A DNA stretch of 64,000 bases, from assembly GCF_024139115.2 (NCBI RefSeq), contig NC_085139.1, forward strand, positions 3,295,470-3,359,469. The letters are read 5' to 3'. This DNA comes from Armigeres subalbatus (taxonomy: Eukaryota > Arthropoda > Insecta > Diptera > Culicidae). This document shows, one piece after another, positions 46,901-51,918 of this stretch; within the stretch, counting starts at the first letter, position 1, and each line of letters opens with the position of its first letter. Made by a program: the position numbers and the translations under genes. Below the pieces are notes generated by a model, which did no database searches, was not told the origin of the DNA, and saw nothing but the letters and a program-made list of their open reading frames with translations.

Positions 46901-49900
46901 CATCTATTCATCGACTTCAAAGCCGCATATGATACAATCGATCGGGACCAGCTATGGCAGCTAATGCACGAACACGGTTTTCCGGATAAACTGACACGGT
47001 TGATCAAAGCGACGATGGATCGGGTGATGTGCGTAGTTCGAGTTTCAGGGGCATTCTCGAGTCCCTTCGAAACCCGCAGAGGGTTACGGCAAGGTGATGG
47101 TCTTTCGTGTTTGCTATTCAACATCGCTGTGGAAGGAGTAATACGAAGAGCAGGGATTAACACGAGTGGTACAATTTTCAATAAGTCCGTCCAGCTATTT
47201 GGTTTCGCCGACGACATAGATATTATGGCACGAAACTTTGAGAAGATGGAGGAAGCCTACATCAGACTGAAGAGGGAAGCTAAGCGGATCGGACTAGTCA
47301 TCAACACGTCGAAGACGAAGTACATGATAGGAAGAGGTTCAAGAGAAGACAATGTGAGCCACCCACCGCGAGTTTGCATTGGTGGTGACGAAATCGAGGT
47401 GGTAGAAGAATTCGTGTACTTGGGCTCACTGGTGACTGCCGAAAATGACACCAGCAGAGAAATTCGAAGACGCATAGTGGCTGGAAATCGTACGTACTTT
47501 GGACTCCGCAAGACGCTCCGATCGAATAGAGTTCGCCGCCGTACCAAACTGACAATCTACAAAACGCTCATTAGACCGGTAGTTCTCTACGGACACGAGA
47601 CCTGGACGATGCTCGTGGAGGACCAACGCGCACTTGAGTTTTCGAAAGGAAAGTGCTGCGTACCATCTATGGTAGGGTGCAGATGGCGGACGGTACGTGG
47701 AGGAGGCGAATGAACCACGAATTCCATCAGCTGTTGGGAGAACCATCCATCGTTCACACCGCGAAAATCGGACGACTGCGATGGGCCGGGCACGTAGCCA
47801 GAATGTCGGACAGTAACCCGGTGAAAATGGTTCTCGACAACGATCCGGCGGGCACAAGAAGGCGAGGTGCGCAGCGGGCAAGGTGGATCGATCAGGTGGA
47901 AGATGACTTGCGGACCCTCCGTAGACTGCGTGGTTGGCGACGTGTAGCTATGGACCGAGCCGAATGGAGAAGACTCTTATATACCGCACAGGCCACTTCG
48001 GCCTTAGTCTGAATAAATAATAATAAGGATACAACAAAATTCTATTTAGTCAGTCAAATAAGGCCAAACATTTTTTTGACGTAGGACTACGTCCGTCTTT
48101 TCTATATTGGGGTACACCTTACGATTGCGAAAATCGGGGACCGTCACGAAAATATGATAGACTTTAAACTTTAATATCTCCGCCGTTTCTCGATGGATTT
48201 TCAATTTGGTCCGATCAAGGATGAGTCAACGCTTCTTTGTATTTATATGAAAATACTGATTTTTATTTATTTATTATCGATAATTGATAAAAAGTTTAGA
48301 AATAGGTAAACCAACCAATCACGTACATGCATCACTAGCACAGACATCAAAAATCAATCACTTGCGGGTTTGCATCTAATCCTCAGTTTGAACAAGATTT
48401 CACGCAGAGCGGACGCATCAAAGCGATCGCAGCGGGGCGGACACAGCATCACGGAAGCGCTGGTAACATTTTCAAAGGAAATCCATCGCATTGGTTTTAG
48501 TGCTCGGTGTGTTGCTGCAGATCATTCAACATCAACGAACTAGCATTTCATATGAAGAAAGAGTTGACTATAAAAATAGAAAATAAATAAATAATGGCTT
48601 TTGTATAAAATCAATGAAGACGCCACCTCAGTGGAAACTATCTACAGCAACCACCCATCGGTGAACGTCGCTCGGACAGACAGATGCCAAGAGATAATGT
48701 TTGGTAATATGAAGAAACTTCGTCTTGAGTCAATTTTCTGTTTTTATTCTTCGCAATAATACGCATCATTCCAACATCTAATAACCTAATTCAGAATCTT
48801 GCGAGAAAATTTCATAGGATTCTTAGAATTCGTCATGCTTCAAACGGTCTGTTGTCTGCTGAATCTCGATCAAAATAGCTCGCGCGCGCCGGAAATCAGC
48901 TTTCTTATATCTAATGGAATTAATCCATTAGCCCCGCCCCTTCATGATTCGTTATGAATGCACATTATATTTACATCTTTATCAGATCACAAAGGGGTGG
49001 GGCTAACGGGTTTAATTTGTAGAATACAAGAAAGCTGCTTTCCGGCGCGCGCGAGCCATTTTGGTCAAGATTTCGCAAAGAGCGGTTCGACAAAATTTGA
49101 TGCGCTCCGCACAGCAGTACGAAGGCGTGGGTAGTAGTGGCAATGCTGAAAAAAATATTCCAAATGGTGGAGGCTTGGCGAAAAATCATCGAAGACTGTG
49201 TGTAATTGATTCTTGAAGTTCTACTCACTTTGCCACGTACGCTTTCATTGCGGGCGATAACCAAACGAAATATATTTGGGTTTGATTTGACGCTTCTTTT
49301 GATTTCATCTTGACGCGGTTAAAAAAACACTTTAATAAAGTTTAAAAAAAAAAAAAATCTTGACGCGGCACTAAATAGTCAACTTGTGATACCATTACGA
49401 CATGATGTATGTCTTTGGTTACCATCATCGAGGGTCTCTCGATATTGTAAATTGGGCTAAACCTTTGAAAATATATAAAATATAAATTGAAAAGATTCAA
49501 ACTAATTCATCTTTTACCTTTTTTCAATCAAATATTCTACATCTCAGGTAAAAAATCAAGGCAATTGTGGTTCATGTTGGGCGTTCAGCGTTGTAGGTAA
49601 TATTGAAGGACTCAATCAGATCAAAACCAAAGTTCTCGAAGAATTCTCTGAACAAGAATTGCTGGACTGCGATGCGGTCGACAGTGCCTGCCAAGGAGGA
49701 TACATGGACGATGCCTACAAGTAAGTAGTCTACAACGCAAACACCGATCCCATTTTATCTTGTCGCTTAAACCTGCTATCTGTTTCAGAGCGATCGAGAA
49801 GATCGGTGGTTTGGAGCTGGAAAGTGATTATCCGTACATTGCAAAGAAGCAAAAGACATGCCACTACAACAGCACCAAGGTGCACGTCCGCGTTAAAGGA

Positions 49901-50236
49901 GCCGTCGATTTGCCAAAGAATGAGACGGCCATTGCCCAGTACCTGGTAGCCAACGGTCCAATTTCGATCGGTTTGAACGCCAACGCCATGCAGTTCTACC
50001 GGGGTGGAATTTCTCACCCGTGGCGTCCGTTATGCAGTAAGAAGAATCTGGACCACGGCGTGCTGATCGTTGGGTACGGCGTCAAAGAGTATCCGATGTT
50101 CAACAAAACTATGCCCTTCTGGATCGTCAAGAACTCCTGGGGTCCCAAGTGGGGCGAGCAGGGCTACTACCGAATCTTTAGGGGTGATAATACCTGCGGT
50201 GTAAGCGAGATGGCATCATCGGCTGTGCTAGAATAG
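4764..50236 (+). CDS. CtsF: Multi-cystatin-cathepsin F precursor, seven exons
   Basis: The coding sequence is join(4764..4910, 22257..24023, 24115..24266, 26232..27614, 27680..28280, 49548..49720, 49789..50236): 4671 nt, 1556 aa, with all phases consistent. It encodes a secreted or lysosomal papain-family (C1A) cysteine protease preceded by its own cystatin-type inhibitors. Domains in order are a signal peptide (1 to about 26); cystatin 1 (VVAG at 121-124); a Ser/Gln-rich linker (about 165-540); cystatin 2 (degenerate loop, about 545-650); cystatins 3-7 with loops QIVAG 701, QVVAG 809, QVVQG 918, QVVQG 1029 and QLVAG 1159; an I29 prodomain with an ERFNIN-like helix (about 1230-1290); and a mature protease from about 1336. 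Catalytic residues are Gln1354, Cys1360, His1497 and Asn1523. RxKR sites lie at 474, 536, 863, 974 and 1089. Manduca has a similar multi-cystatin/cathepsin F precursor, and Drosophila CG12163 a shorter one. A further small exon inside intron 1 cannot be excluded. Confidence 0.9.
4911..6544 (+). other. 5' part of cathepsin intron 1, no recognised feature
   Basis: AT-rich intronic sequence with no domain-bearing frame. A 70-codon frame at 5450-5662 shows no family resemblance and is treated as chance. No repeat family was recognised. Confidence 0.5.
6545..6640 (+). mobile_element. RTE-type endonuclease fragment
   Basis: A 32-codon stretch reads [13 protein letters not shown] and then, after a frame change, SNIESDHYL. 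This matches the endonuclease segment VLIDGKFFS...SANIxSxHYL of the two RTE copies further on (40282-42991 and 44724-48024). It is a short relic abutting the next element. Confidence 0.55.
7083..7293. mobile_element. Foldback MITE with TA target duplication
   Basis: A 211-bp near-complete palindrome. The left arm TTGTGCTTCCAGTTGAAAAC mirrors the right end with few mismatches for about 100 nt around a short GC-rich loop. TA flanks it at 7081-7082 and 7294-7295. It interrupts the endonuclease frame of the surrounding non-LTR relic, which continues on both sides. This fits a Tc1/mariner-mobilised MITE. Confidence 0.75.
7727..8010 (+). mobile_element. Feilai-like tRNA-derived SINE, full length
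   Basis: 284 bp flanked by the 11-bp duplication GGTATTCAATG (7716-7726 and 8011-8021). The head is tRNA-like with an A box near TAGCCGTGCGGTAAG and a B box GGTTCGATTCC. The body and tail (AAGTGCTTAATGAACACTAA, GCTGCGAGGCGGC) are shared with the copy at 14519. It resembles the Feilai SINE family of Aedes aegypti and is transcribed, if at all, by RNA polymerase III. Confidence 0.85.
9714..12441 (-). pseudogene. Juan-like ORF2 (endonuclease-reverse transcriptase), broken
   Basis: The endonuclease block 12441-11257 has [33 protein letters not shown] and [10 protein letters not shown]. It ends at a stop, and the RT resumes at about 10869 with [27 protein letters not shown] and, in another frame, FADDT. 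The last part (9953-9714) has [20 protein letters not shown]. Several frameshifts and stops lie at about 11254, 10860 and 10400. ORF2 follows ORF1 with almost no gap. Confidence 0.8.
12450..13904 (-). pseudogene. Juan-like ORF1 (gag-like RNA-binding protein), interrupted
   Basis: It starts at [12 protein letters not shown] (13904). It carries the RNA-binding central region ([11 protein letters not shown]), a frame change near 13290, the MITE at 13022-13188, then zinc-knuckle cysteines ([28 protein letters not shown]) and a stop at 12450. It would coat element RNA in the retrotransposition particle. The frameshift and MITE make it non-functional. Confidence 0.8.
13022..13188. mobile_element. 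167-bp MITE inside Juan ORF1, TAA target duplication
   Basis: Ends AGGTAGCCTCACACCTCGG and, inverted, AGGCTACCTTACACCTCGG. The flanking 3-bp duplication TAA is at 13019-13021 and 13189-13191. Outside the duplication the ORF1 frame continues without loss, so the boundaries are exact. A TTA/TAA 3-bp duplication is typical of PIF/Harbinger-type MITEs. Confidence 0.8.
14290..15850 (-). mobile_element. Degenerate R1/I-type non-LTR relic
   Basis: Minus-strand frames read [17 protein letters not shown], then [20 protein letters not shown] at 15195-15461 (the linker entering the reverse transcriptase), with further fragments at 15071-15280 and 14308-14505. Order and spacing fit a 5'-endonuclease/RT non-LTR element read right to left. 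Frames are broken throughout. A Feilai SINE interrupts it at 14519. The clade assignment is tentative. Confidence 0.5.
14519..14780 (+). mobile_element. Feilai-like SINE, 5'-shortened, with GAA tail
   Basis: Shares body and tail with 7727-8010 but lacks the A-box end. The B box is changed to GGTCGATTCC. It ends in (GAA)n and is flanked by GTGGGTGG at 14511-14518 and 14781-14788. Confidence 0.75.
16440..18252. mobile_element. 1.8-kb non-autonomous DNA element, CCCAACTAACA termini
   Basis: Terminal inverted repeats CCCAACTAACA and TGTTAGTTGGG, flanked by AT (16438-16439 and 18253-18254). Joining the flanks restores a gap-free alignment to the RTE 3' region, which fixes the boundaries. The interior has no transposase-like frame. 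It contains degenerate internal copies of GCTGAATAAG-type motifs and a nested repeat at 17500-17910. Confidence 0.65.
17500..17910. repeat. Repeat family with GCCTTTCTCG termini (copy 1)
   Basis: Starts near ACCCAACTTAATTCACCGAG...GCCTTTCTCG and ends TTGTACGAGAAAGGC, an inverted terminal motif. About 280 bp are shared at high identity with 54460-54745, including a (CA)n tract and CTTTCGGTACAACTTTGTTG. It behaves as a non-autonomous DNA element. Confidence 0.6.
18747..19001. mobile_element. MITE with TACACT...AGTGTA ends
   Basis: 255 bp bounded by TACACTGCCAAAAAT and, inverted, TACACTACTAAAAAT. The AT-rich interior has several CCACACAT motifs. A target duplication is not certain. No coding potential. 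Confidence 0.5.
19090..20130 (-). mobile_element. Non-LTR retroelement relics
   Basis: 19140-19350 on the minus strand resembles the C-terminal end of an RTE/L1-like polyprotein ([12 protein letters not shown]). The stretch to about 20130 has short minus-strand frames without clear motifs. Decay is advanced and the calls are tentative. Confidence 0.35.
20130..22256. other. 3' part of cathepsin intron 1, no recognised feature
   Basis: No domain-bearing frame, tandem array or clear inverted terminal repeat was seen. The 104-codon frame at 20347-20661 lacks any recognisable family signature. Confidence 0.45.
22257..24023 (+). CDS. CtsF: Cathepsin F precursor exon 2: cystatin 1, linker, cystatin 2 (5' part)
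   Basis: 589 codons, residues 50-638, starting after ATTCAG. Cystatin 1 has [11 protein letters not shown] and the later KPWL tryptophan loop. A long low-complexity linker rich in Ser, Thr, Gln and His follows, with acidic [11 protein letters not shown] tracts and two RNKR sites (474-477 and 536-539). The exon ends in the first part of cystatin 2 (KFCTLE), whose first inhibitory loop is degenerate. The donor at 24024 reads GAG/GTTTTG, which is poor. An unspliced transcript would stop at 24030-24032. Confidence 0.85.
24115..24266 (+). CDS. CtsF: Cathepsin F precursor exon 3: end of cystatin 2, start of cystatin 3
   Basis: 152 nt after ATGACAG, phase 0 to phase 2, ending before GTAAGA. It encodes [15 protein letters not shown], the last strand and cysteine of cystatin 2, then the GLHEVDL...[12 protein letters not shown] helix that opens the next cystatin unit. 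It is too short to stand out as an open frame and was found by splice sites and domain continuity. Confidence 0.85.
24544..26167. repeat. 23-bp minisatellite, about 70 copies
   Basis: The unit is 23 bp, GGAGGCTTCC + variable 7-mer + TTGAAA. Variants are zoned: GAGCCTC mainly 24590-25050, GGCCCTC 25055-25595, mixed 25600-25850, and CGCGCCTC 25855-26165. Each unit can fold as a small hairpin (GAGG or GAGGC pairing with CCTC or GCCTC). Since 23 is not a multiple of 3 and the unit has no stop, all minus-strand frames are open, giving an artefactual 532-codon frame. It lies in intron 3 of the cathepsin gene. Confidence 0.95.
26232..27614 (+). CDS. CtsF: Cathepsin F precursor exon 4: cystatins 3-6 and helix of 7
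   Basis: 1383 nt after TTCCAG, ending before GTGAGT. Four inhibitory loops follow one another (QIVAG, QVVAG, QVVQG, QVVQG), each with a downstream WER-W-L or ERPWL tryptophan loop and paired cysteines. Cystatins 5 and 6 are close duplicates, sharing [17 protein letters not shown]. Between units lie RSKR motifs followed by conserved C-x-GC starts, at residues 863, 974 and 1089, and RVRR at 1106. Confidence 0.92.
27680..28280 (+). CDS. CtsF: Cathepsin F precursor exon 5: cystatin 7, I29 prodomain, protease N-terminus
   Basis: 601 nt after TTTCAG, ending before GTGAGT (phase 0). It carries [12 protein letters not shown] of the last cystatin, then a prodomain helix ([19 protein letters not shown]) and [10 protein letters not shown], the usual C1A propeptide motifs, and stops inside the mature protease at [12 protein letters not shown], four residues before the oxyanion-hole Gln. 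Confidence 0.92.
28609..29053 (-). repeat. 3' LTR of the gypsy element
   Basis: 445 bp, TTAGGTGTGCTCC...TATGCTACA on the plus strand, same length and apparently the same sequence as 35257-35701. A TTTATT (AATAAA in element sense) near 28848 could act as its poly(A) signal. Confidence 0.9.
29054..29068 (-). other. Polypurine tract of the gypsy element
   Basis: In element sense CTAAAGGGGGGAGG directly before the 3' LTR. This is the expected primer for plus-strand DNA synthesis. Confidence 0.8.
29237..32757 (-). pseudogene. pol: gypsy pol: protease, reverse transcriptase, RNase H, integrase
   Basis: The protease active site VDSGAEIS is near 32670-32690. Reverse transcriptase has [11 protein letters not shown] (about 31760), [15 protein letters not shown] and YIDDIVV (about 31430). 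RNase H has [15 protein letters not shown] and [10 protein letters not shown]. Integrase has a zinc-binding CEKC (about 30030) and a core with [10 protein letters not shown] and AYHPQS. The frame changes at about 32105, 31978, 31745, 31340, 30440, 30140 and 29905. Each change is in the direction of one lost base, mostly within short A, T or G runs. As printed, no single polyprotein is encoded. Confidence 0.85.
32758..34198 (-). pseudogene. gag: gypsy gag, frame-broken
   Basis: It starts at [15 protein letters not shown] (34198). The capsid-like block has [11 protein letters not shown], then [15 protein letters not shown] and [17 protein letters not shown], and the C-terminal RNA-binding part is rich in Arg, Gly, Asn and Gln ([11 protein letters not shown]) rather than a CCHC knuckle. 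Frame changes lie near 33870, 33700 and 33270. Confidence 0.75.
34436..34534 (-). repeat. Duplicated leader motif upstream of gag
   Basis: Two copies of a 30-bp motif (plus strand AGGGTGGTC...GACCGTTCGCCCC) at 34436-34464 and 34505-34534, about 70 bp apart, between ORFb and gag. A packaging or structural role is conceivable, but nothing beyond the repetition is seen. Confidence 0.5.
34571..34894 (-). CDS. Small single-pass membrane protein ORF in the gypsy leader (ORFb)
   Basis: 107 codons from the first ATG (an upstream in-frame GTG at 34930 is less likely). A short N-terminal part has two cysteines and a Thr-rich stretch, then a strong membrane span ([19 protein letters not shown]) and a basic stop-transfer tail ([11 protein letters not shown]). 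The frame is intact, unlike gag and pol. It lies between the primer-binding site and gag, just after ORFa. No family is recognised; the position is unusual for a gypsy element, where an envelope gene would follow pol. Confidence 0.5.
   Translation of the reverse strand: MIKLACGVRGCWPIIVTTTTEGSTSTHLVETTESEEYLQVPMEQFNINENVMYLAIIATLAIAVIVLTIIIALYKHKQQKKKSEQAKLIKIIIATAQASAVKDSEMQ
34927..35121 (-). CDS. Small single-pass membrane protein ORF in the gypsy leader (ORFa)
   Basis: 64 codons beginning at an ATG 135 nt inside the 5' LTR edge. A short N-terminal domain ([17 protein letters not shown]) is followed by one membrane span ([17 protein letters not shown]) and a polar tail. It is the first ORF of the element transcript and overlaps the extended frame of ORFb by a few bases. 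Function unknown. Confidence 0.5.
   Translation of the reverse strand: MWFGDTIINHNENTIEVRVIAGTFVIMLGVLVAYMCIRAHNKFTSAKIRQAAQAEIQLNNIRTQ
35241..35256 (-). other. Primer-binding site of the gypsy element
   Basis: In element sense TGGCGAACCGTGACTC begins exactly at the end of the 5' LTR. TGG pairs with the tRNA CCA end. The tRNA was not identified. Confidence 0.75.
35257..35701 (-). repeat. 5' LTR of the gypsy element
   Basis: 445 bp, apparently identical to 28609-29053. It carries the element promoter in the U3 end (TGTAGCATAC in element sense). Confidence 0.9.
35706..36339. other. Intron 5 sequence, no gene
   Basis: No coding signal. Degenerate copies of a motif around CTTATTCCGGG...AAACGC...TTTTAAAG recur here and at 39965-40215, suggesting a decayed tandem or terminal repeat of a larger element. 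Confidence 0.4.
37565..37862 (+). repeat. Dispersed repeat ending TAGTTCTACGTC (copy 1)
   Basis: Shared in inverted orientation with 48045-48245, including AAAATCCATCGAGAAACGGC, CATATTTTCGTGACG and GTGTACCCCAATA. Non-coding, family unnamed. Confidence 0.5.
38201..38319. repeat. 34-nt perfect inverted repeat with 51-nt spacer
   Basis: CACTGTTTGTCATAATGACA... at 38201-38234 is exactly inverted at 38286-38319. Each arm also contains the internal palindrome TTTGTCATAATGACAAA. It may be a small MITE or the core of one. Confidence 0.7.
38363..38624. mobile_element. 262-bp MITE, CACAGACAAACAGACGTAAC ends
   Basis: Terminal inverted repeats of about 20 bp with the 7-bp duplication GTATGGT at 38356-38362 and 38625-38631. 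Non-coding. Confidence 0.75.
39965..40215. repeat. Minisatellite, period about 50 bp, five copies
   Basis: Repeats of TTTTAGGGCAAATGGATACT followed by TTTAAAGGAGTCATCTACTC, degenerating toward the right end. It borders the truncated RTE. Confidence 0.65.
40282..42991 (-). mobile_element. 5'-truncated RTE-type retrotransposon
   Basis: Minus-strand frames carry the endonuclease (42986-42615, [15 protein letters not shown]; then [14 protein letters not shown]), the RT linker ([20 protein letters not shown]), reverse transcriptase [10 protein letters not shown] and the C-terminal zinc-like [14 protein letters not shown]. The flanking 11-bp duplication GGCCTCGAGGT is at 40271-40281 and 42992-43002. 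Compared with 44724-48024 it lacks the first part of the endonuclease, as usual for target-primed insertions. Frames are broken. Confidence 0.85.
43290..44050. repeat. Degenerate short tandem repeats (GGGAATG / TTCTGGGGAA types)
   Basis: 43300-43520 is a run of TTCTGGGGAATnnnTCATTC-like units. 43860-44000 is a similar run of GTCATTTTCGGGGAAATG units. They give open frames on both strands by low complexity. No gene. Confidence 0.6.
44180..44700. repeat. Imperfect tandem repeat, period about 130-150 bp, four copies
   Basis: CAGAGAATnTGTnTTCCAAATTTGGTTGnAATCG recurs near 44193, 44344, 44488 and 44620, followed each time by GATTGATAACTAAA-like sequence. The full RTE is inserted just after it. 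Confidence 0.6.
44724..48024 (+). mobile_element. Full-length RTE-type non-LTR retrotransposon
   Basis: 3301 bp flanked by the 11-bp duplication AAGGATACAAC (44713-44723 and 48025-48035), ending in a short (AAT)n tail. The single polyprotein covers an apurinic-type endonuclease, reverse transcriptase and a C-terminal domain. Only two frame changes are apparent (about 46540-46650 and about 47640), so it is young. It is closely similar to the inverted copy at 40282-42991. Confidence 0.88.
44973..48012 (+). pseudogene. RTE polyprotein (endonuclease-reverse transcriptase), two frame breaks
   Basis: The endonuclease part (44973-45830) has [38 protein letters not shown] and [10 protein letters not shown]. 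The long linker carries [17 protein letters not shown] from about 46649 has [47 protein letters not shown] and [12 protein letters not shown], then [13 protein letters not shown] near the end. Breaks fall near 46540-46650 and 47640. The product would nick the target and copy element RNA in the nucleus. Confidence 0.85.
48045..48245 (-). repeat. Dispersed repeat ending TAGTTCTACGTC (copy 2)
   Basis: Inverted relative to the copy at 37565-37862. The shared blocks are listed there. Non-coding. Confidence 0.5.
48856..49082. mobile_element. Foldback element with GC-rich CGCGCGCGCC arms
   Basis: Arms of about 85 nt (48856-48943 and 48995-49082) pair around a 50-nt loop: GATCAAAATAGCTCGCGCGC against its inverse, continuing through TTTCTTATA...CATTAGCCCCGCCCC. 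Mismatches indicate age. A related flank sequence (CAAGATTTCACGCAGAGCGG) recurs near 48390. Confidence 0.6.
49319..49357 (+). mobile_element. 39-bp 5'-truncated poly(A) retro-insertion
   Basis: A 39-bp insert with AATAAA (49334-49339) and a terminal A14 is flanked by the 11-bp duplication TCTTGACGCGG (49308-49318 and 49358-49368). This is the footprint of a target-primed insertion truncated almost to its tail. The source transcript is unknown. Confidence 0.7.
49548..49720 (+). CDS. CtsF: Cathepsin F precursor exon 6: catalytic cysteine
   Basis: 173 nt after ATCTCAG, phase 0 to 2, ending before GTAAGT. It encodes [14 protein letters not shown] with oxyanion Gln and nucleophile Cys1360, then LLDCD and the GGYM segment. 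It is separated from exon 5 by 21,267 bp, but the protein join is seamless for a C1A protease. Confidence 0.93.
49789..50236 (+). CDS. CtsF: Cathepsin F precursor exon 7: catalytic His and Asn, C-terminus
   Basis: 448 nt after TGTTTCAG. It carries [11 protein letters not shown] (His1497) and [17 protein letters not shown] (Asn1523) and ends [13 protein letters not shown] followed by TAG at 50234-50236. The length and end are normal for cathepsin F. Nothing coding is seen between here and the converging TTC30 exon at 50729. Confidence 0.93.
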
Positions 50237-50728
50237 ACACCTCCAGGGGAAAGTCTGGTGGGTGAGAGCAGTTGTCACGTGATCATCTACCAAAGTGGGG
50301 ACAATAACATCTAACATTAATGTCTACTGTGGGATATATTTGTCAGCGAATATTAATCCTAGAAAGCAATATAGTATGTATTTTTAAATTCAATATCATA
50401 AAATTACTAAATGTTTCCTGTATTTTTTAAATAGCGATCAAATTTATACAGATAATAATCTTTGATCCGAAATAATGCCTTATTAGGTTAGTACTGTACT
50501 TCAATTACTGACTATGTTTCAGCATAATCTGAAAACTTTGCACTTGACTTAATCTGCAATATGTTGTTATAGTTATGGCTGTGTCAGGTGTTGTTCTACT
50601 ATTTTTAGAGATTTTTAAAGTAAAAAATAACAAGCATATCAATGAAACCTACTTTCCAACAATAGAACAACCGTCATAGCTCTGAATAGATCCTGTCAGC
50701 TACGGATATTTTATGTTTTGCATCCATT
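50237..50728. other. Gap between converging cathepsin F and TTC30 genes
   Basis: 492 bp holding both 3' UTRs. No clear AATAAA could be assigned to either strand. No coding signal. Confidence 0.5.
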
Positions 50729-51918
50729 CTACTTGTACTCCATTAATCGCAGCAGCAGAGCCCTCAGCTTTCGCGCTTCCGATCCAATTGTTGGCGGTTG
50801 CTCACCGCTCTCGTCCAATGGCCCCGTTAGGACGGATGGAATTGTCAACCCATACGCTTCACATGTACGCAGGAAGCTGAGCGTTTCCTGAATAGCAATC
50901 GATGGCAACACAATGGTCTGCTTGGATAGTCCCGTCAGCAGGCCCAAAACACATCGCTTCACGTGGAGCCAGGTATCGGCGCAGAGACGTGCCCCGGATC
51001 CACCGTCTAGAGCGTGTGCTATTCTGGATAAACCGAACTCGTAATTACCCTTGGCGCAATAGAGCGTTCCAATCACGAGATTGACGATACACAAATGCAA
51101 ACACTGACCATTGGCGTTGCCTTTGCGCTCCTCAGCGCGTTCTACTTTGCGCATCAGCTCCTCGGCTTCTTCGTTTTGCGAAGTCATGATATAGGCCACG
51201 CAAAGGTTCGCCAATACTGACGCCGGCACTGCCAAGATATCGTCATAGTTCTGACGCACAATTGGTTCATAGAATGCGGCGGCTTCCTTGTAGCGATCGC
51301 CTCGCATAAAGAGAACATGAGCTGCATGCAACCTCCAAGTTGGTGTTTCCGAGCAAAATTCCGCACTAGCACGGAACTCCCTTTCCGCACCTTGAAAGTC
51401 GTCCGTGCGCCACGGAATCCATGCTCGCGCCATCGCAACAGGGAGATAGCTCTCCAGGGCGGATTCGTACTCGCGTAGTGACATACGGAGTGCATTCTGA
51501 TCGGGAGCGGAACGACATTCCTGCACCTTTGCGGCCAATGAACGAAGCCTTCCTCCGATGCTGTTGGCTAGGACGCCAAGCTTCTGTTCGGCTTCCTCCG
51601 GGGTAGACTGCGCTGTAATGAGGGCATCCAATAGGTCGTACAGGTAGGGCGACAAATATTTGTACGTAAGATGGGTGTGCTCGGCGAGAATGTCAGCGGC
51701 CGTGTCGTACATTTCATGCTTGCAGCATAGTAGCAGTAGATTGGCGAAGGTTTCCGGTGGGCAGGTAGGAGGACCCAGCTCGAGGAGGAACGCCAACCGA
51801 CGGAGGCCTGCTCCACCGCCGACCGGATCAGTTAGTGCCATGTTATGTAGCGTTACCGGATCAAGTTCCGGTTCCGAACGTGGAGGCAGATCGGTTAAGG
51901 CCTCTCGTGATCCTTCGG
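50729..51918 (-). CDS. TTC30: TTC30/IFT70 intraflagellar transport protein, terminal exon only
   Basis: 395 codons plus two bases of a split codon. The exon starts after a poly-T tract and TTACAG (acceptor at 51919-51920) and stops at 50729. The protein aligns by recognition with the C-terminal half of TTC30/IFT70 (DYF-1): EALTDLPPRSEPELDPVTLHN, PPETFANLLLLCCKHEMYDTA, NLCVAYIMTSQNEEAEELMRK and CIVNLVIGTLYCAKGNYEFG. These are tetratricopeptide-type helices. IFT70 is an IFT-B complex subunit needed for anterograde ciliary transport. About 245 N-terminal residues are missing. No upstream exon was found in 51950-64000, which is transposon sequence, so the 5' exon(s) must lie more than 12 kb away or be lost. 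Confidence 0.88.

Noticed and set aside
45153..47881. Several minus-strand frames over 90 codons across the RTE element
   Set aside because: Shadows of the plus-strand endonuclease-RT frame; they carry no domain of their own.
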